Below are positions 17,170-25,457 of a DNA stretch of 64,000 nt, piece by piece (the stretch's first letter is position 1; each line of letters starts with the position of its first letter). Below the pieces are notes generated by a model, which was not told where the DNA came from, made no database searches, and saw nothing but the letters and a program-made list of their open reading frames with translations. The stretch lies in the NCBI RefSeq assembly GCF_033097365.1, contig NZ_AP028461.1, forward strand, positions 6,200,001 through 6,264,000, read 5' to 3'. Origin of the DNA: Actinoplanes sichuanensis (GTDB lineage: Bacteria; Actinomycetota; Actinomycetes; Mycobacteriales; Micromonosporaceae). Made by a program: the position numbers and the translations under genes.

Positions 17170-17541
17170 TCAATGGGTACGGTCGTACGCCGCCTGCGCC
17201 ACGGCGATCTGCCCGAACTCGCCCTCGACCAGCTCGATCAGCTCGACGAACTTGGCCGCGACCTTCTCGCCGAGGGGCGTCAAGCTGTACTCCACGCGGG
17301 GCGGGATGGTGGCCTGCACCTCGCGGATGACGAGGCCGTCGCGCTCCAGCGCCTGCAGGGTCTGGGCCAGCATCTTCTCGCTCACCCCGTCGACCCGGCG
17401 GCGCAGTGCGTTGAACCGGAACGCCCCGTCGTGCAGCGCGGCCAGAGCCAGGCCGCCCCACCGCCCGGTCACGTCGGCGAGCACGCCGCGGGAGGCGCAG
17501 TCCCGCGCGAAAACGCTGGGAATCAGCTCGTCGTCGTCCAC
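17170..17541 (-). CDS. HxlR-family winged-helix regulator
   Basis: 123 aa. Typical HxlR layout: an N-terminal DCASRGVL segment with the conserved Cys that serves as redox or electrophile sensor in several members, TGRWGGLALAALHDGAFRFNALRRRVDGVSEKMLAQTLQALERDGLV as helix-turn-helix, and the wing PPRVEYSLTPLGEKVA. It is divergent from an NmrA/QorB-like oxidoreductase, the same arrangement as qorR/qorB (ytfH/ytfG). Control of that neighbour by quinones or other electrophiles is inferred. Confidence 0.9.
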   Translation of the reverse strand: MDDDELIPSVFARDCASRGVLADVTGRWGGLALAALHDGAFRFNALRRRVDGVSEKMLAQTLQALERDGLVIREVQATIPPRVEYSLTPLGEKVAAKFVELIELVEGEFGQIAVAQAAYDRTH

Positions 17542-17587
17542 GCCGCAGACGATACCAGCACTGCGCCTGGGTTTGCGCTTTCAAAAA

Positions 17588-17617
17588 GTTAGTGCCATTG
17601 TTCTGGGCAGCGCTAAC
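17588..17617. promoter_or_regulatory. Candidate HxlR operator
   Basis: GTTAGTGCC at 17588 and GGCAGCGCTAAC at 17606 form an imperfect dyad in the gap between the divergent HxlR and QorB-like genes. It is the only symmetric sequence there. Confidence 0.3.
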
Positions 17618-17673
17618 CGCCACCGGCCGGTGGGCAGCACTTTCGCCGGCCGGATCTTCTACAGGGAGTCGAC

Positions 17674-18528
17674 ATGACCATCGCCGTCACCGGAGCCACC
17701 GGACAGCTGGGCCGCCTCGTCGTCGAGGCGCTGATCACCCGGGGCGCCACGCCCGGCGAGATCGTCGCCGTCGTCCGGGACACCGCCAAGGCGGGCGGCC
17801 TGCTGGCGCTCGGCGTCCAGGTGCGCGAGGGCGACTACGACCGCCCGGAGAGCCTGGCCGCCGCATTCGACGGGGTCGACCGGCTGCTGCTGATCTCCGG
17901 CAACGCGGTCGGCCAGCGGATCCCCCAGCACACCGCGGTGATCAACGCCGCCGTGCAGGCCGGTGTCGGCTTCCTCGCCTACACCAGCATCCTGCGCGCC
18001 GACACCAGCCCGGTCGGCCTCGCGCCGGAGCACCTGGCCACCGAGGAACTGATCAAGAGCAGCGGGATTCGGTACGCCTTCCTGCGCAACGGCTGGTACA
18101 TCGAGAACTACGCCGGCTCGTTCGGGCCGGCGATCGCCCAGGGCGCGCTGTACGGCAGCGCCGGCGACGGCCGGATCGCCGCCGCCACCCGGGCCGACTT
18201 CGCCGAGGCGGCCGCGGTCGTCCTGCTCAGCGGCGAGGCGGGCGTCTACGAGCTGGCCGGCGACGAGCCGTTCACGCTGGCCGGGCTGGCCGCCGCGGTG
18301 GCTGAGGCGTCCGGCGCCCCGGTGGCCTACACCGACCTGCCCGCCGAGCAGTACCAGGCCGCGCTGGTCGGCGCGGGCGTGCCGGAGCAGTTCGCCGCCC
18401 TGCTCGCCGACACCGACGTCAAGATCCGTGACGGCCACCTGGACGACGACACCAAGACGCTGTCCCGCCTGATCGGCCGCCCGACCACCCCGCTCGCCGA
18501 CGCGGTGGCGGCCGCACTCAAGGGCTGA
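17674..18528 (+). CDS. NmrA-like NAD(P)-dependent quinone oxidoreductase (QorB-type)
   Basis: 284 aa atypical short-chain dehydrogenase. The dinucleotide-binding motif is at the N-terminus, VTGATGQLGRLVVEAL (GxxGxxG), followed by VREGDYDRPESLAAAFDGVDRLLLISG, as in E. coli QorB (YtfG). It lacks the Tyr-x3-Lys catalytic pair of classical SDRs, as expected for the NmrA branch. AGGGAG sits 7 nt before the ATG. The divergent HxlR regulator supports a role in quinone or electrophile stress. Reaction is assigned by family only. Confidence 0.88.
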   Translation: MTIAVTGATGQLGRLVVEALITRGATPGEIVAVVRDTAKAGGLLALGVQVREGDYDRPESLAAAFDGVDRLLLISGNAVGQRIPQHTAVINAAVQAGVGFLAYTSILRADTSPVGLAPEHLATEELIKSSGIRYAFLRNGWYIENYAGSFGPAIAQGALYGSAGDGRIAAATRADFAEAAAVVLLSGEAGVYELAGDEPFTLAGLAAAVAEASGAPVAYTDLPAEQYQAALVGAGVPEQFAALLADTDVKIRDGHLDDDTKTLSRLIGRPTTPLADAVAAALKG

Positions 18529-18555
18529 GACCCGAAACCGGCCGTCCGGAAGCGG

Positions 18556-19017
18556 CTACGCGCTGAGGTCGGTCACCTCCGCGAAGGTTCCGCCCAGGGC
18601 CTTGACCGCGGCGTCGGCGGCGACTCGCAGGCCGACGCCGCGAACGCCTGCGCCGAGGCTGATGGTCCGGCCCCGGGTGGTCTCGTCGGCGATCACCGGC
18701 CACGGCCGCCGGGATCCGAACGGGGTGATGGTGCCCCGTTCGTACCCGGTAACCTCCTTGGCGGTCGCCGCGTCCGGCATCGACAGCCGATTCACCCCGA
18801 GCAGGGCGCGCAGTCGGGGCCAGGAGATCGACCGGTCCCCCGGCACCAGCACGAACAGAAAGTCGTCGTCCCCCCGGCGCACCACCAGCGTCTTCACCAG
18901 GTCACGCACCTCGACCTGCTGGGCGGCGGCGGCCTCGGCCACACTGCCGACCGGTCCGTGCCGGATCACCTCGTACTCGATCCCGGCGGCGGACACGGCT
19001 TCGACGGCACTCGACAA
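18556..19017 (-). CDS. YbaK/EbsC-family aminoacyl-tRNA deacylase
   Basis: Trans-editing protein that hydrolyses mischarged tRNA (Cys- or Ala-tRNA-Pro type). I place the start at a TTG at 19017 because GAGGAG lies 7 nt upstream and the protein then begins at the usual place before AVEAVSAAGIEYEV; an ATG at 19035 would overlap the divergent gene. Family features are DLVKTLVVRRGDDDFLFVLVPGDRSI with the catalytic-site Lys, the VTGYERGTITPFG loop, and the C-terminal SLGAGVRGVGLRV. Which tRNA it edits cannot be read from sequence. Its 5' end is 16 nt from the start of the divergent DUF427 gene. Confidence 0.85.
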   Translation of the reverse strand: MSSAVEAVSAAGIEYEVIRHGPVGSVAEAAAAQQVEVRDLVKTLVVRRGDDDFLFVLVPGDRSISWPRLRALLGVNRLSMPDAATAKEVTGYERGTITPFGSRRPWPVIADETTRGRTISLGAGVRGVGLRVAADAAVKALGGTFAEVTDLSA

Positions 19018-19033
19018 CGTTAGGCTCCTCAAC

Positions 19034-19408
19034 ATGACCAAGCCTCGTCTTCAACCAGGCCCGGATCATCCGATCACGATCACCCCGACCGGCTCAAGGG
19101 TGACGGTCACCGCCGGCGGCAAGGTGGTCGCCGACACCGTCAACGCTCTCACGCTGCAGGAGGCGAACTATCCGCCGGTGCAGTACGTGCCGCTGGCCGA
19201 CGTCGACCCGGCACTGATCTCGGCGACCGATCACCAGACCTACTGCCCGTACAAGGGGGAGGCGAGTTACTGGTCGCTGCCCGAGTCGGAGAACTCGGTC
19301 TGGGGCTACCAGGACCCGTACGACGCGGTCGCCGAGATCAAGGGCCACGTCGCCTTCTACCCCGACAAGGCGGACGTCCGGATCGCCGATCGCACCGCGG
19401 CCAGCTGA
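19034..19408 (+). CDS. DUF427 domain protein
   Basis: 124 aa. The whole protein is one DUF427 domain: GGKVVADTVNALTLQEANYPPVQYVPLADVD, then TYCPYKGEASYW, and WGYQDPYDAVAEIKGHVAFYPDKADV. The fold is known and the biochemical role is not. The start is close to the divergent YbaK-family gene. The 3' end overlaps the convergent LLM oxidoreductase gene by 52 nt, which suggests antisense contact between the two transcripts. Confidence 0.85.
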   Translation: MTKPRLQPGPDHPITITPTGSRVTVTAGGKVVADTVNALTLQEANYPPVQYVPLADVDPALISATDHQTYCPYKGEASYWSLPESENSVWGYQDPYDAVAEIKGHVAFYPDKADVRIADRTAAS

Positions 19409-20376
19409 TACCGATCCGCCTCGTACGGCGTGTAGAGCGAGATCCGATCAATCGCCGAACCGAATCGGCCGAGCAGCCCGGCGGCCACCGCCGCCGGGTC
19501 ACCGGCCACCGCGAACGCGTCGAGCACGTCATCGGTGATCGCGTCGGTCATCTCGTCCCACGATTGCCGGCGCGACAGCAGGTTCAGCCGGTCGGCGAGC
19601 TCACCCCAGCCGTGCAGTTCCAGCACCGGGCGGTAGGCGGGCGTCGACGCGTAGAAGGCGATCTGTCCGCGCACCGCCCGCTCCGCCTTCGCCCGGACCG
19701 CCTCGTCCGCGCCGAGCACCACGAAGGCGCTCATCTCCATCGCGAAGCCGGCCAGGGAACCACCGCGCGCCTCGCGGACCGCCGGGAGCAACCGCTCCGC
19801 CAGATAGGTGGGGCTGGTCAGCGGGTGCACCAGCAGCCCGTCGGCGACCCGCCCGGCCACCGCGACCATCCGCTCCCCCACCGCGGCCAACTGCACCGGC
19901 GGGTTACCGAACGGGTTGGGCCCCGGATCGAAGAACGGTGTCATCAGCGTGTGCTGGTAGAACGATCCGCGGAAGGCCAGCCGCTCGCCGGTCGCCCAGG
20001 AGTGCCAGATGGCCCGCAGCGCGGCCACGAACTCCTCCATCCGGGCCGCCGGCCGGCTCCACGGCATCGCGAACCGCCGCTCGATGTGCGGCTTGACCTG
20101 CGAGCCCAGCCCCAGCCGGAACCGGCCCTCGGAGATCAGCTGGAGGTCGTTGGCGAGCACCGCGACATTCATCGGGTTACGGGCGAAGGCCACCGCGATC
20201 GACGACTGCAGCGACAGCGTGGCGGTCGCCCGGGCCACCAGCGTCAGTGTGGTGAACACGTCATGCTTGGTCTCGGCCGCGTTGAAACCGTCATACCCGA
20301 CCTGCTCGGCGGAGACGGCGGCCGTCTCGGCCTCGGACGGTGAGGCCGCGATGGCGGCGGCGTAGTCAACCAACAT
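19357..20376 (-). CDS. LLM-class F420-dependent oxidoreductase
   Basis: 339 aa from the ATG at 20376; the frame is open for 40 more codons, but those are not conserved in character and would run over the operator of the divergent MerR gene. A TIM-barrel luciferase-like fold is indicated by AEQVGYDGFNAAETKHDVFTTL, SIAVAFARNPMNVAVLANDLQLISEGRFRLGLGSQV and the PVQLAAVGERMVAVAGRVADGLLVHPL sheet. Similar to the actinobacterial TIGR03617 type, which uses F420 rather than FMN. Substrate unknown. Convergent and overlapping with DUF427. Confidence 0.85.
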   Translation of the reverse strand: MLVDYAAAIAASPSEAETAAVSAEQVGYDGFNAAETKHDVFTTLTLVARATATLSLQSSIAVAFARNPMNVAVLANDLQLISEGRFRLGLGSQVKPHIERRFAMPWSRPAARMEEFVAALRAIWHSWATGERLAFRGSFYQHTLMTPFFDPGPNPFGNPPVQLAAVGERMVAVAGRVADGLLVHPLTSPTYLAERLLPAVREARGGSLAGFAMEMSAFVVLGADEAVRAKAERAVRGQIAFYASTPAYRPVLELHGWGELADRLNLLSRRQSWDEMTDAITDDVLDAFAVAGDPAAVAAGLLGRFGSAIDRISLYTPYEADRYQLAAVRSAIRTSALSG

Positions 20377-20395
20377 CCCCCACGAATACCAGATC

Positions 20396-20424
20396 TTGAC
20401 TCTCACACTGTGTGAGGCAGTCAA
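20396..20424. promoter_or_regulatory. MerR-type operator/promoter
   Basis: CTCACAC and GTGTGAG around a single T (20402-20416) form a near-perfect 15-bp dyad. It is nested inside TTGACT (20396) and AGTCAA (20419). The TTGACT may be a -35 box for the MerR gene, with the dyad in the spacer as in MerR-regulated promoters. It lies in the 60-nt gap between the divergent MerR and LLM genes. Confidence 0.55.
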
Positions 20425-20436
20425 CTCGGAGCCATC

Positions 20437-21252
20437 ATGTTCACCATCGGAGACTTCGCCCGCCACGGACGCGTGTCGATCCGGATGCTGCGGCACTACG
20501 ACGCGACCGGCCTGCTACGGCCGGCCCACGTCGACCCGGCCACCGGCTACCGGCACTACACCGCCGCCCAACTGGCCCGGCTCAACCGGATCATCGCGCT
20601 CAAGGATCTCGGGTTCAGCCTGCACCAGGTGGGCGAGATCATCGACGGCTCGCTCGACGCCGGTGAGCTGCGCGGCATGCTCCGGCTGCGCCGCGCCGAG
20701 CTGGCCGCGGCGGTGGCCGAGTCGAGCGCACGGCTGGTCCGGGTCGAGGCGCGTCTGCGAGCCATCGAAAGGGAGGGCCACATGCCCGGCAACGACGTGG
20801 TGATCAAACGGATCCCGCCGGTCCGGGTCGCCGAGCTGACCGCGGTCGCCGACGGCTACGAGCCGGAACACATCGGCCCGGTGATCAATCCGCTCTACGA
20901 CGAGCTGTTCCGGCGGCTGGAGGCGGCCGGGGTCCGGCCGACCGGGCCGGGCGTCGCCTACTACGAGGACGCGAGCGACGGCCGGATCACCGTGCATGCC
21001 GCGATCCAGGTCGCCGCCGGTCCGGGTTCGGGCGATTTCACGGTACGGGACCTGCCGCTGATCGCCGAGGCCGCGACGATCGTGCACCGGGGTTCGATGG
21101 ACACCGTGGTACCGACCGGTCAGGCGCTCGCCGAGTGGATCGACGCGAACGGCTACCGGGCCGCCGGTTACGCCCGGGAGATCAACCTGGAGTGCCCGGA
21201 GAACCGCGACGACTGGGTGACCGAACTCCAGGTGGCGATCACGAAGGACTGA
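20437..21252 (+). CDS. MerR-family regulator with GyrI-like effector domain
   Basis: 271 aa. N-terminal MerR DNA-binding domain: FTIGDFARHGRVSIRMLRHYDATGLLRP, then YRHYTAAQLARLNRIIALKDLGFSL. A dimerisation helix (about 78-110) links to a C-terminal GyrI/SOUL-type domain (about 115-271) starting near VVIKRIPPVRVAELTAVADGYEPEHI, which in BmrR-like proteins binds hydrophobic cations. So a multidrug-type sensor is likely. It probably controls its own promoter and possibly the divergent LLM gene. Confidence 0.9.
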   Translation: MFTIGDFARHGRVSIRMLRHYDATGLLRPAHVDPATGYRHYTAAQLARLNRIIALKDLGFSLHQVGEIIDGSLDAGELRGMLRLRRAELAAAVAESSARLVRVEARLRAIEREGHMPGNDVVIKRIPPVRVAELTAVADGYEPEHIGPVINPLYDELFRRLEAAGVRPTGPGVAYYEDASDGRITVHAAIQVAAGPGSGDFTVRDLPLIAEAATIVHRGSMDTVVPTGQALAEWIDANGYRAAGYAREINLECPENRDDWVTELQVAITKD

Positions 21253-21258
21253 CGAGGA

Positions 21259-22104
21259 TCACGCGGGCCGGACCGCGTCGCGGATCGCGGCCGCCATCAC
21301 CTCGGTGGCGGCCGCCCCCAGCAGGTCCAGGTCGGCGCCGTCGACCTCGCCGGTGGCCAGCGCGACCACGGCGTCGCCGTCGTAACGGGAGTGCGCCGGG
21401 TGCAGTGCCCGGGCGAACCCGGTGTGGCCGCTCTGAGCGAGCAGGTGACAGTCGAGCTTGCTCAGCTTCGCGTCGGTGAGCAGCACGGCGATCGTGGTGT
21501 TGGTGCCGGCCTGGCCGAACGGGGTGACCGACCGGTCCGGAACCGCTCCCGTGTCGCCGCCGATCACATCCCCCCAGGCGTTGACCACGGCGACCGCCTC
21601 GATCGTGGCCGGACCGACCCGTCCGGTGGCCCGGCCCAGGCCGCCCGGTTCCAGGGCGCCACGCCATTTGCCCGTGGTGGCCCCGGCGCCGGCTCCGACC
21701 GTACCGCTGCGGAAGGGTTGTCCGGTGAGGGCCGCGAGCGCCGCGTCGCGCCCCGCGTCGGCACCCGGGGGATCGGCCGCGACCGAGGCATCGAAGATCG
21801 ACATGCCGACGACGATCGGGACCGGGCCGAACGGTGTCGGGAATCCGCGGCCGCGCTCGCGCAGCAGGCGCGCGACGCCGTCGCCGGCGGCCAGGCCGAA
21901 CGCCGAGCCGCCGGAAAGCACGACCGCGTCCACGTGTTCGACCAGGCGGCCCGGTTCGAGGAGGGCGAACTCGCGGGTGGCCGGTGCGCCGCCGCGGACC
22001 TCGCCGGAGCCGACCGTGCCGGGCGGCGGAAGGATCACCGTGACGCCGGTGCCGACCCCGGTCCAGTGGCCCGCGAAAGCCGACAGCAGCTGTGGTCGGG
22101 ACAT
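21259..22104 (-). CDS. P1-family (S58) peptidase, DmpA/aminopeptidase-like
   Basis: 281 aa self-processing Ntn-fold hydrolase. Family signatures are VTVILPPPGTVGSGEVRGGAPATRE, DAVVLSGGSAFGLAAGDGVARLLRERGRGF, and the autocleavage site AGTNTTIAVLLTDA, in which the residue after the Asn becomes the N-terminal nucleophile of the small subunit. Members release N-terminal residues from peptides or act as D-amino acid esterases; cytoplasmic here since no signal is present. It is 7 nt from the convergent MerR gene, with no evident partner. Confidence 0.88.
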   Translation of the reverse strand: MSRPQLLSAFAGHWTGVGTGVTVILPPPGTVGSGEVRGGAPATREFALLEPGRLVEHVDAVVLSGGSAFGLAAGDGVARLLRERGRGFPTPFGPVPIVVGMSIFDASVAADPPGADAGRDAALAALTGQPFRSGTVGAGAGATTGKWRGALEPGGLGRATGRVGPATIEAVAVVNAWGDVIGGDTGAVPDRSVTPFGQAGTNTTIAVLLTDAKLSKLDCHLLAQSGHTGFARALHPAHSRYDGDAVVALATGEVDGADLDLLGAAATEVMAAAIRDAVRPA

Positions 22105-22176
22105 GATCCCAACCTACTCGGCTGTTCGACGGGGCTGTCCCGCAGACGTCGCGGCAGCTCTGTCGACAAGCCGGTC

Positions 22177-23763
22177 TCAGTACCGGAAGTTGCCGACCAG
22201 AGCGGTCAGCTCGGTGGACATCCGGCTCAGTTCGGCGGTGGTCTCCTGGGAACGGGTCGCGCCGTCGCTCGTCGACCGGGCCGCCTCGGCGACTCCGGTG
22301 ATGTTCTCGGCGATCTCGCCGGTGCCGGTGGCCGCCTCGCCGACACTGCGATTCATCTCCGCGGTCGTGGCGGTCTGCTCCTCCACAGCGGACGCGATGG
22401 TGGTCTGGAAATCGCTGATCCGCGCGATCACCCGGGTGATCTCCTCGATCGCCCGTACCGCGCCGCTCGTGTCGGCCTGGATCGCCTCGACCCGACGGGA
22501 GATGTCCTCGGTGGCCCGGGCGGTCTCCTGGGCCAGGTCCTTCACCTCACTGGCGACCACCGCGAACCCCTTCCCGGCCTCCCCGGCCCGGGCCGCCTCG
22601 ATCGTCGCGTTCAGCGCGAGCAGGTTCGTCTGCTCGGCGATCGCCGTGATGGTCCGGATCACGTCGCCGATCTCCGCCGACGAGACGCCGAGCTGGTTCA
22701 TCGTCGCCGACGTCCGGGACGCGAGACCGACCGCCTCACCCGCCACCCGGGCCGCCTCGGTGGCGTTCTGCGCGATCTCCCGGATCGACGCGCCCATCTC
22801 CTCGCTGCCCGCCGACACCGTGTCGACGCTGCGGGAGATCTGCTCGGCCGCCGCCGACACGGTCTGGGCCTGGGCGGTGGTCCGTTCCGCGGACCCGGCG
22901 ATCTCCGCGGCGACCGACCCGGCCTGCCGGGCCACCCCGGTCAGCGCGGTCGCCGACCCGCTGATCGTGACGACGGTGTGGCGCAGACTGTCCAGGGCAG
23001 CGTCCAGCGCCCGCCCCATCACACCCGGCTCGTCATCGCTGGTCAGCCCGGTACGCAGGGTGAGATCACCGGCCGCGAGGCCCTCGCAGACCCGCTTGAC
23101 CCGGCTCAGCGCGCCGACCACCGCCCGGATCACGAGCACGCCGACGGCGACGGCGAGGAGATTGCCGACCACCTCCACCAACACCATCATCCACCGGCTG
23201 TTCCGGTGGGTGTCCTCGGCCGCGGCCACCACCGCCGCGGCGTCGGCCGCCTCGGCCGCGGACAGGCCGCCGAAGGCCTCCTTGACCCGGTTGATGATCG
23301 GAGCGGTCTCGCCGTCCCGGATCCGCGCGTAGGCCTCGTAGTCCTTGGCCAGCGCATGACCGATCTGGGTGTCGAGGACGATGTCGCTGTAGCGCGCCCA
23401 GTCGCTCTCCAGATCGGCCACCACCGCGGCCTCCCCGGCCGGACCGGCCGCCCGATAGGCGGCCAGCGCAGCGCCGAAGGCGGCCAGGCCGTCACGGACC
23501 GCCTTCTCGTACTTCGCGTCGTCCGCCGGGGTCAGCGAGACCAGCAGATTCGCCAGGTCGACCCGGGTCTGGATGCTCACCGCCTGCAACTCGCTCAGAG
23601 CCGTCTGGCTGATCAGATTGCCGTGGTAGAGATGCTGTGCGGCGGCCGCGGTGCGATTCAGGGACCGGTTCGCGAGGATGCCGGAGATGACCGAGAGCAC
23701 CACGCCGAGCAGGATCAGAGCGCCGATCTTGTGCCGTACGCCGAGGTTCGCGAAGAAATTCAT
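22177..23763 (-). CDS. Methyl-accepting chemotaxis protein
   Basis: 528 aa from the ATG at 23763, which follows GGGAGGGAGG; the open frame extends further upstream but without signal. One membrane helix at about 12-30, an extracellular helical bundle rich in Ala/Gly (about 31-185), a second membrane helix around [17 protein letters not shown], a HAMP-like linker, and the cytoplasmic signalling coil. The hairpin tip [18 protein letters not shown] and [17 protein letters not shown] is intact. The C-terminal half is close to that of the receptor at 15180, while the sensor halves differ. Ligand unknown. Confidence 0.92.
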   Translation of the reverse strand: MNFFANLGVRHKIGALILLGVVLSVISGILANRSLNRTAAAAQHLYHGNLISQTALSELQAVSIQTRVDLANLLVSLTPADDAKYEKAVRDGLAAFGAALAAYRAAGPAGEAAVVADLESDWARYSDIVLDTQIGHALAKDYEAYARIRDGETAPIINRVKEAFGGLSAAEAADAAAVVAAAEDTHRNSRWMMVLVEVVGNLLAVAVGVLVIRAVVGALSRVKRVCEGLAAGDLTLRTGLTSDDEPGVMGRALDAALDSLRHTVVTISGSATALTGVARQAGSVAAEIAGSAERTTAQAQTVSAAAEQISRSVDTVSAGSEEMGASIREIAQNATEAARVAGEAVGLASRTSATMNQLGVSSAEIGDVIRTITAIAEQTNLLALNATIEAARAGEAGKGFAVVASEVKDLAQETARATEDISRRVEAIQADTSGAVRAIEEITRVIARISDFQTTIASAVEEQTATTAEMNRSVGEAATGTGEIAENITGVAEAARSTSDGATRSQETTAELSRMSTELTALVGNFRY

Positions 23764-23956
23764 GCCGCCTCCCTCCCTGGGGTGACGGTACAAATCCGGG
23801 CGCCGCGGCACCGGCGGTTTCCGCCGGTTCCCAGCCCATCCCCAGGTTCCCGACCCGGCGAGGACATGGTCGGGTGGAACGCCTTCGTCGGTCACCGGGG
23901 CCGAGCGCCCGAGGTGGGCCGTGGTGGAGGCATTCCACCCCGGCCGGACCGACGGC

Positions 23957-24049
23957 GGATCGAGACCGGGCCGGCCGCATCAGCGACGGATCAAGACCGG
24001 GCCGGCCGCATCAGCGACGGATCGAGGCCAGGGCGAGGCCGGCGAGGCT
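23957..24049. repeat. 31-bp tandem repeat, about 2.5 copies
   Basis: Copies start at 23957, 23988 and 24019 with exact 31-nt spacing. Each reads GGATC(A/G)AGACCGGGCC, GGCCGCATCAGCGAC; the third decays after GGATCGAGGCCAGGG. It lies beyond the 5' end of the chemoreceptor gene and runs across the stop of the small leftward frame at 24011. Confidence 0.7.
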
Positions 24050-24196
24050 ACAGCAGGCGGTGAGCCAGGCCACGGCGAGCAGGGACGACATCACCGTGCC
24101 GGGAAGCCCGGCCGGGGAACTGCTAAAGACCACCAGGGCGGCGCCGATGAAGACGAGCGCGGCGGCGGCCGCCACCTGCAGGTACGAGCGGGGCAA
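24011..24196 (-). CDS. Possible small two-helix membrane protein
   Basis: A 61-residue frame starting at a TTG at 24196 preceded by GGGAG at good distance. It predicts two hydrophobic helices, LQVAAAAALVFIGAALVVFSS and VMSSLLAVAWLTACCSLAGLAL, joined by a short turn. Hydrophobicity is well organised for a chance frame, but no family is recognised. The start is unusual and the end falls in a tandem repeat. Treat as a hypothetical. Confidence 0.35.
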   Translation of the reverse strand: MPRSYLQVAAAAALVFIGAALVVFSSSPAGLPGTVMSSLLAVAWLTACCSLAGLALASIRR

Positions 24197-24505
24197 GGCA
24201 GGCTCCCGGGGTGTGGCTGACGGGGGACCGCAACCCTCCCCTACCACTCCTTCCAGCGGCAACGGCTCTGTCGGCCGACCTTCCAGCCGTCCGTCGGACG
24301 GTGAAGAGCCGGGCCGGCGAATCGCCGACCCGGCTGGGCGAGGGGAGTTCCACCGAGTGCGGGACCCGGTAGCTGCGGGATCACCCAGGTTAGGGCCGCG
24401 CAATCGACTGCTCACCGGCGGAAAGTCCGAAACCCTCCGGGTGGAGACCAGAAGTCGAACGATCACCAGGTGAGGGTCGGGTGGTCGAGGGATCACCGGG
24501 TGGAG
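24197..24505. other. 309-nt stretch without a recognised gene
   Basis: No supported coding region. Near its right end two related segments (GATCACCAGGTGAGGGTCGG at about 24461 and GATCACCGGGTGGAGGGCCGG at about 24491) form a degenerate direct repeat. Otherwise nothing recognised. Confidence 0.5.
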
Positions 24506-24530
24506 GGCCGGCCGAACGGATCGGCCGGCC
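24506..24530 (-). terminator. Terminator after hsp20
   Basis: GGCCGGCCGA and TCGGCCGGCC pair over 10 bp with a 5-nt loop, 7 nt beyond the stop of the leftward Hsp20 gene. Confidence 0.65.
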
Positions 24531-24536
24531 GAGGGG

Positions 24537-25028
24537 TCAACCGGCCAGGGACTTCGGCGAGGTGGTGTCGCCGTCGATGGTGGCGGGCTCTTCGGACCTC
24601 GTGATCGCCGGAGCGCGGCCGGTGTTGATCTCGATGCGGCGGGGCTTGGCGGCCTCGGCGACCGGGATGGTCACGGTGAGGACGCCGTCCTGCCAGGTCG
24701 CGTCGACGCGGGCCAGGTCTAGGCCGTCGCCGAGGGTGAGCCGCCGCTCGAACGTGCCGGTCGGCCGTTCGCGGCGCAGCCACTGCACGTCGGCGTCGGT
24801 GCGGGCGGACCGCTCGGCGCGGATGGTGAGCACCCGTCCGTCGACGTCCACGCTGACCGAGCCCGGATCGATCCCGGCCAGGTCGCAGTGCAGGACGAAG
24901 TGGTCACCGGACCGGTACAGGTCCATCGGCATCGCCACGGCGGCGGCGCCGCCGGCGACGGCCGGGACCCCGAGCATCCGGTCGGCCAGACGGTCGAACT
25001 CGCGGAAAGGATCGAAAGTCAGCACCAC
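24537..25028 (-). CDS. Hsp20-family small heat-shock protein
   Basis: 163 aa from a GTG at 25028, with AGGAGG six nt upstream; this gives the usual VVLTFDPFREFDRL start. The alpha-crystallin domain spans about 40-140: MPMDLYRSGDHFVLHCDLAGIDPGSVSVDVDGRVLTIRAERS, RRLTLGDGLDLARVDATWQDGVLTVTIPVAEAAKPRRIEI, with the conserved (A)xxxxGVLxxxxP motif. ATP-independent holdase that binds unfolding proteins. A CIRCE operator 115 nt upstream indicates HrcA control, so expression should rise on heat shock. Confidence 0.93.
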   Translation of the reverse strand: MVLTFDPFREFDRLADRMLGVPAVAGGAAAVAMPMDLYRSGDHFVLHCDLAGIDPGSVSVDVDGRVLTIRAERSARTDADVQWLRRERPTGTFERRLTLGDGLDLARVDATWQDGVLTVTIPVAEAAKPRRIEINTGRAPAITRSEEPATIDGDTTSPKSLAG

Positions 25029-25142
25029 GATCAACCTCCTCGAAACGGCCGCCGGACCGTCCGGCGGCGCGTGGCGCTCGGCTGACAACTCTCGCCGAGG
25101 TCGGTGGTCATTTCTCTCTGACCAGGTCCGACAAGACATTTT

Positions 25143-25169
25143 TTAGCACTGCCATGCCTGGAGTGCCAA
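25143..25169. promoter_or_regulatory. CIRCE element (HrcA operator)
   Basis: TTAGCACTG, 9-nt spacer CCATGCCTG, GAGTGCCAA. This matches the CIRCE consensus TTAGCACTC-N9-GAGTGCTAA with one mismatch per arm. Read leftward, TTGGCA and TAAAAA (spacing 18) could be the -35 and -10 boxes of the hsp20 promoter, so HrcA would block it directly. The first three bases are also the stop codon of the preceding cistron. Confidence 0.85.
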
Positions 25170-25457
25170 CCGTTCCGCCAAGATTTTTTTGACGTGTGAC
25201 GGTGCCAGGGGCGGGCTGATCATCCGGGCGGTCGGCTGGTCGGGATGCGGGCCGAGCCGCCACAGCGCGCGGGCGTCGATGTCCAGGTAGTAGTGGCACC
25301 ACCAGCGACCGGTCTCGTCGTCACGGCCGCAGGCCACGCCGCCGCGGACCTCGCCCTCGCGGAAGGGATCCCAGTCGATGCCGCGGTGGGCCAGTCAACC
25401 GGCCAGGGAGAATCGTTCGCCGCCGGTCGAGGAGTGCACAGAGATCCAGCCGTTCAT
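25143..25457 (-). pseudogene. Small cistron after the FGE gene, interrupted by an in-frame TGA
   Basis: Starting at an ATG at 25457 that overlaps the stop of the formylglycine-generating-enzyme gene (ATGA), the frame reads MNGWISVHSSTGGERFSLAG, then TGA at 25395-25397, then LAHRGIDWDPFREGEV and on through WWCHYYLDIDARALW to a TAA at 25143. Both sides read like one protein of 104 codons, with coding-like residues and no frameshift. So either a nonsense mutation (TGG to TGA is one step), a sequencing error, or readthrough. A GTG at 25337 could start a shorter 64-aa product. I recognise no family. The 3' end is inside the CIRCE element. Confidence 0.5.

Noticed and set aside
21391..24063. 890-codon forward frame over the P1 peptidase and chemoreceptor
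   Set aside because: Antisense shadow; both reverse-strand genes have intact signature motifs.
24197..24505. Possible tRNA or structured RNA in the gap before hsp20
   Set aside because: No cloverleaf arms or TTC-type loop could be found; only local direct repeats.
25143..25457. Selenocysteine decoding of the in-frame TGA
   Set aside because: No convincing stem-loop directly after the TGA and no supporting selenium genes in view; nonsense change or readthrough is simpler.
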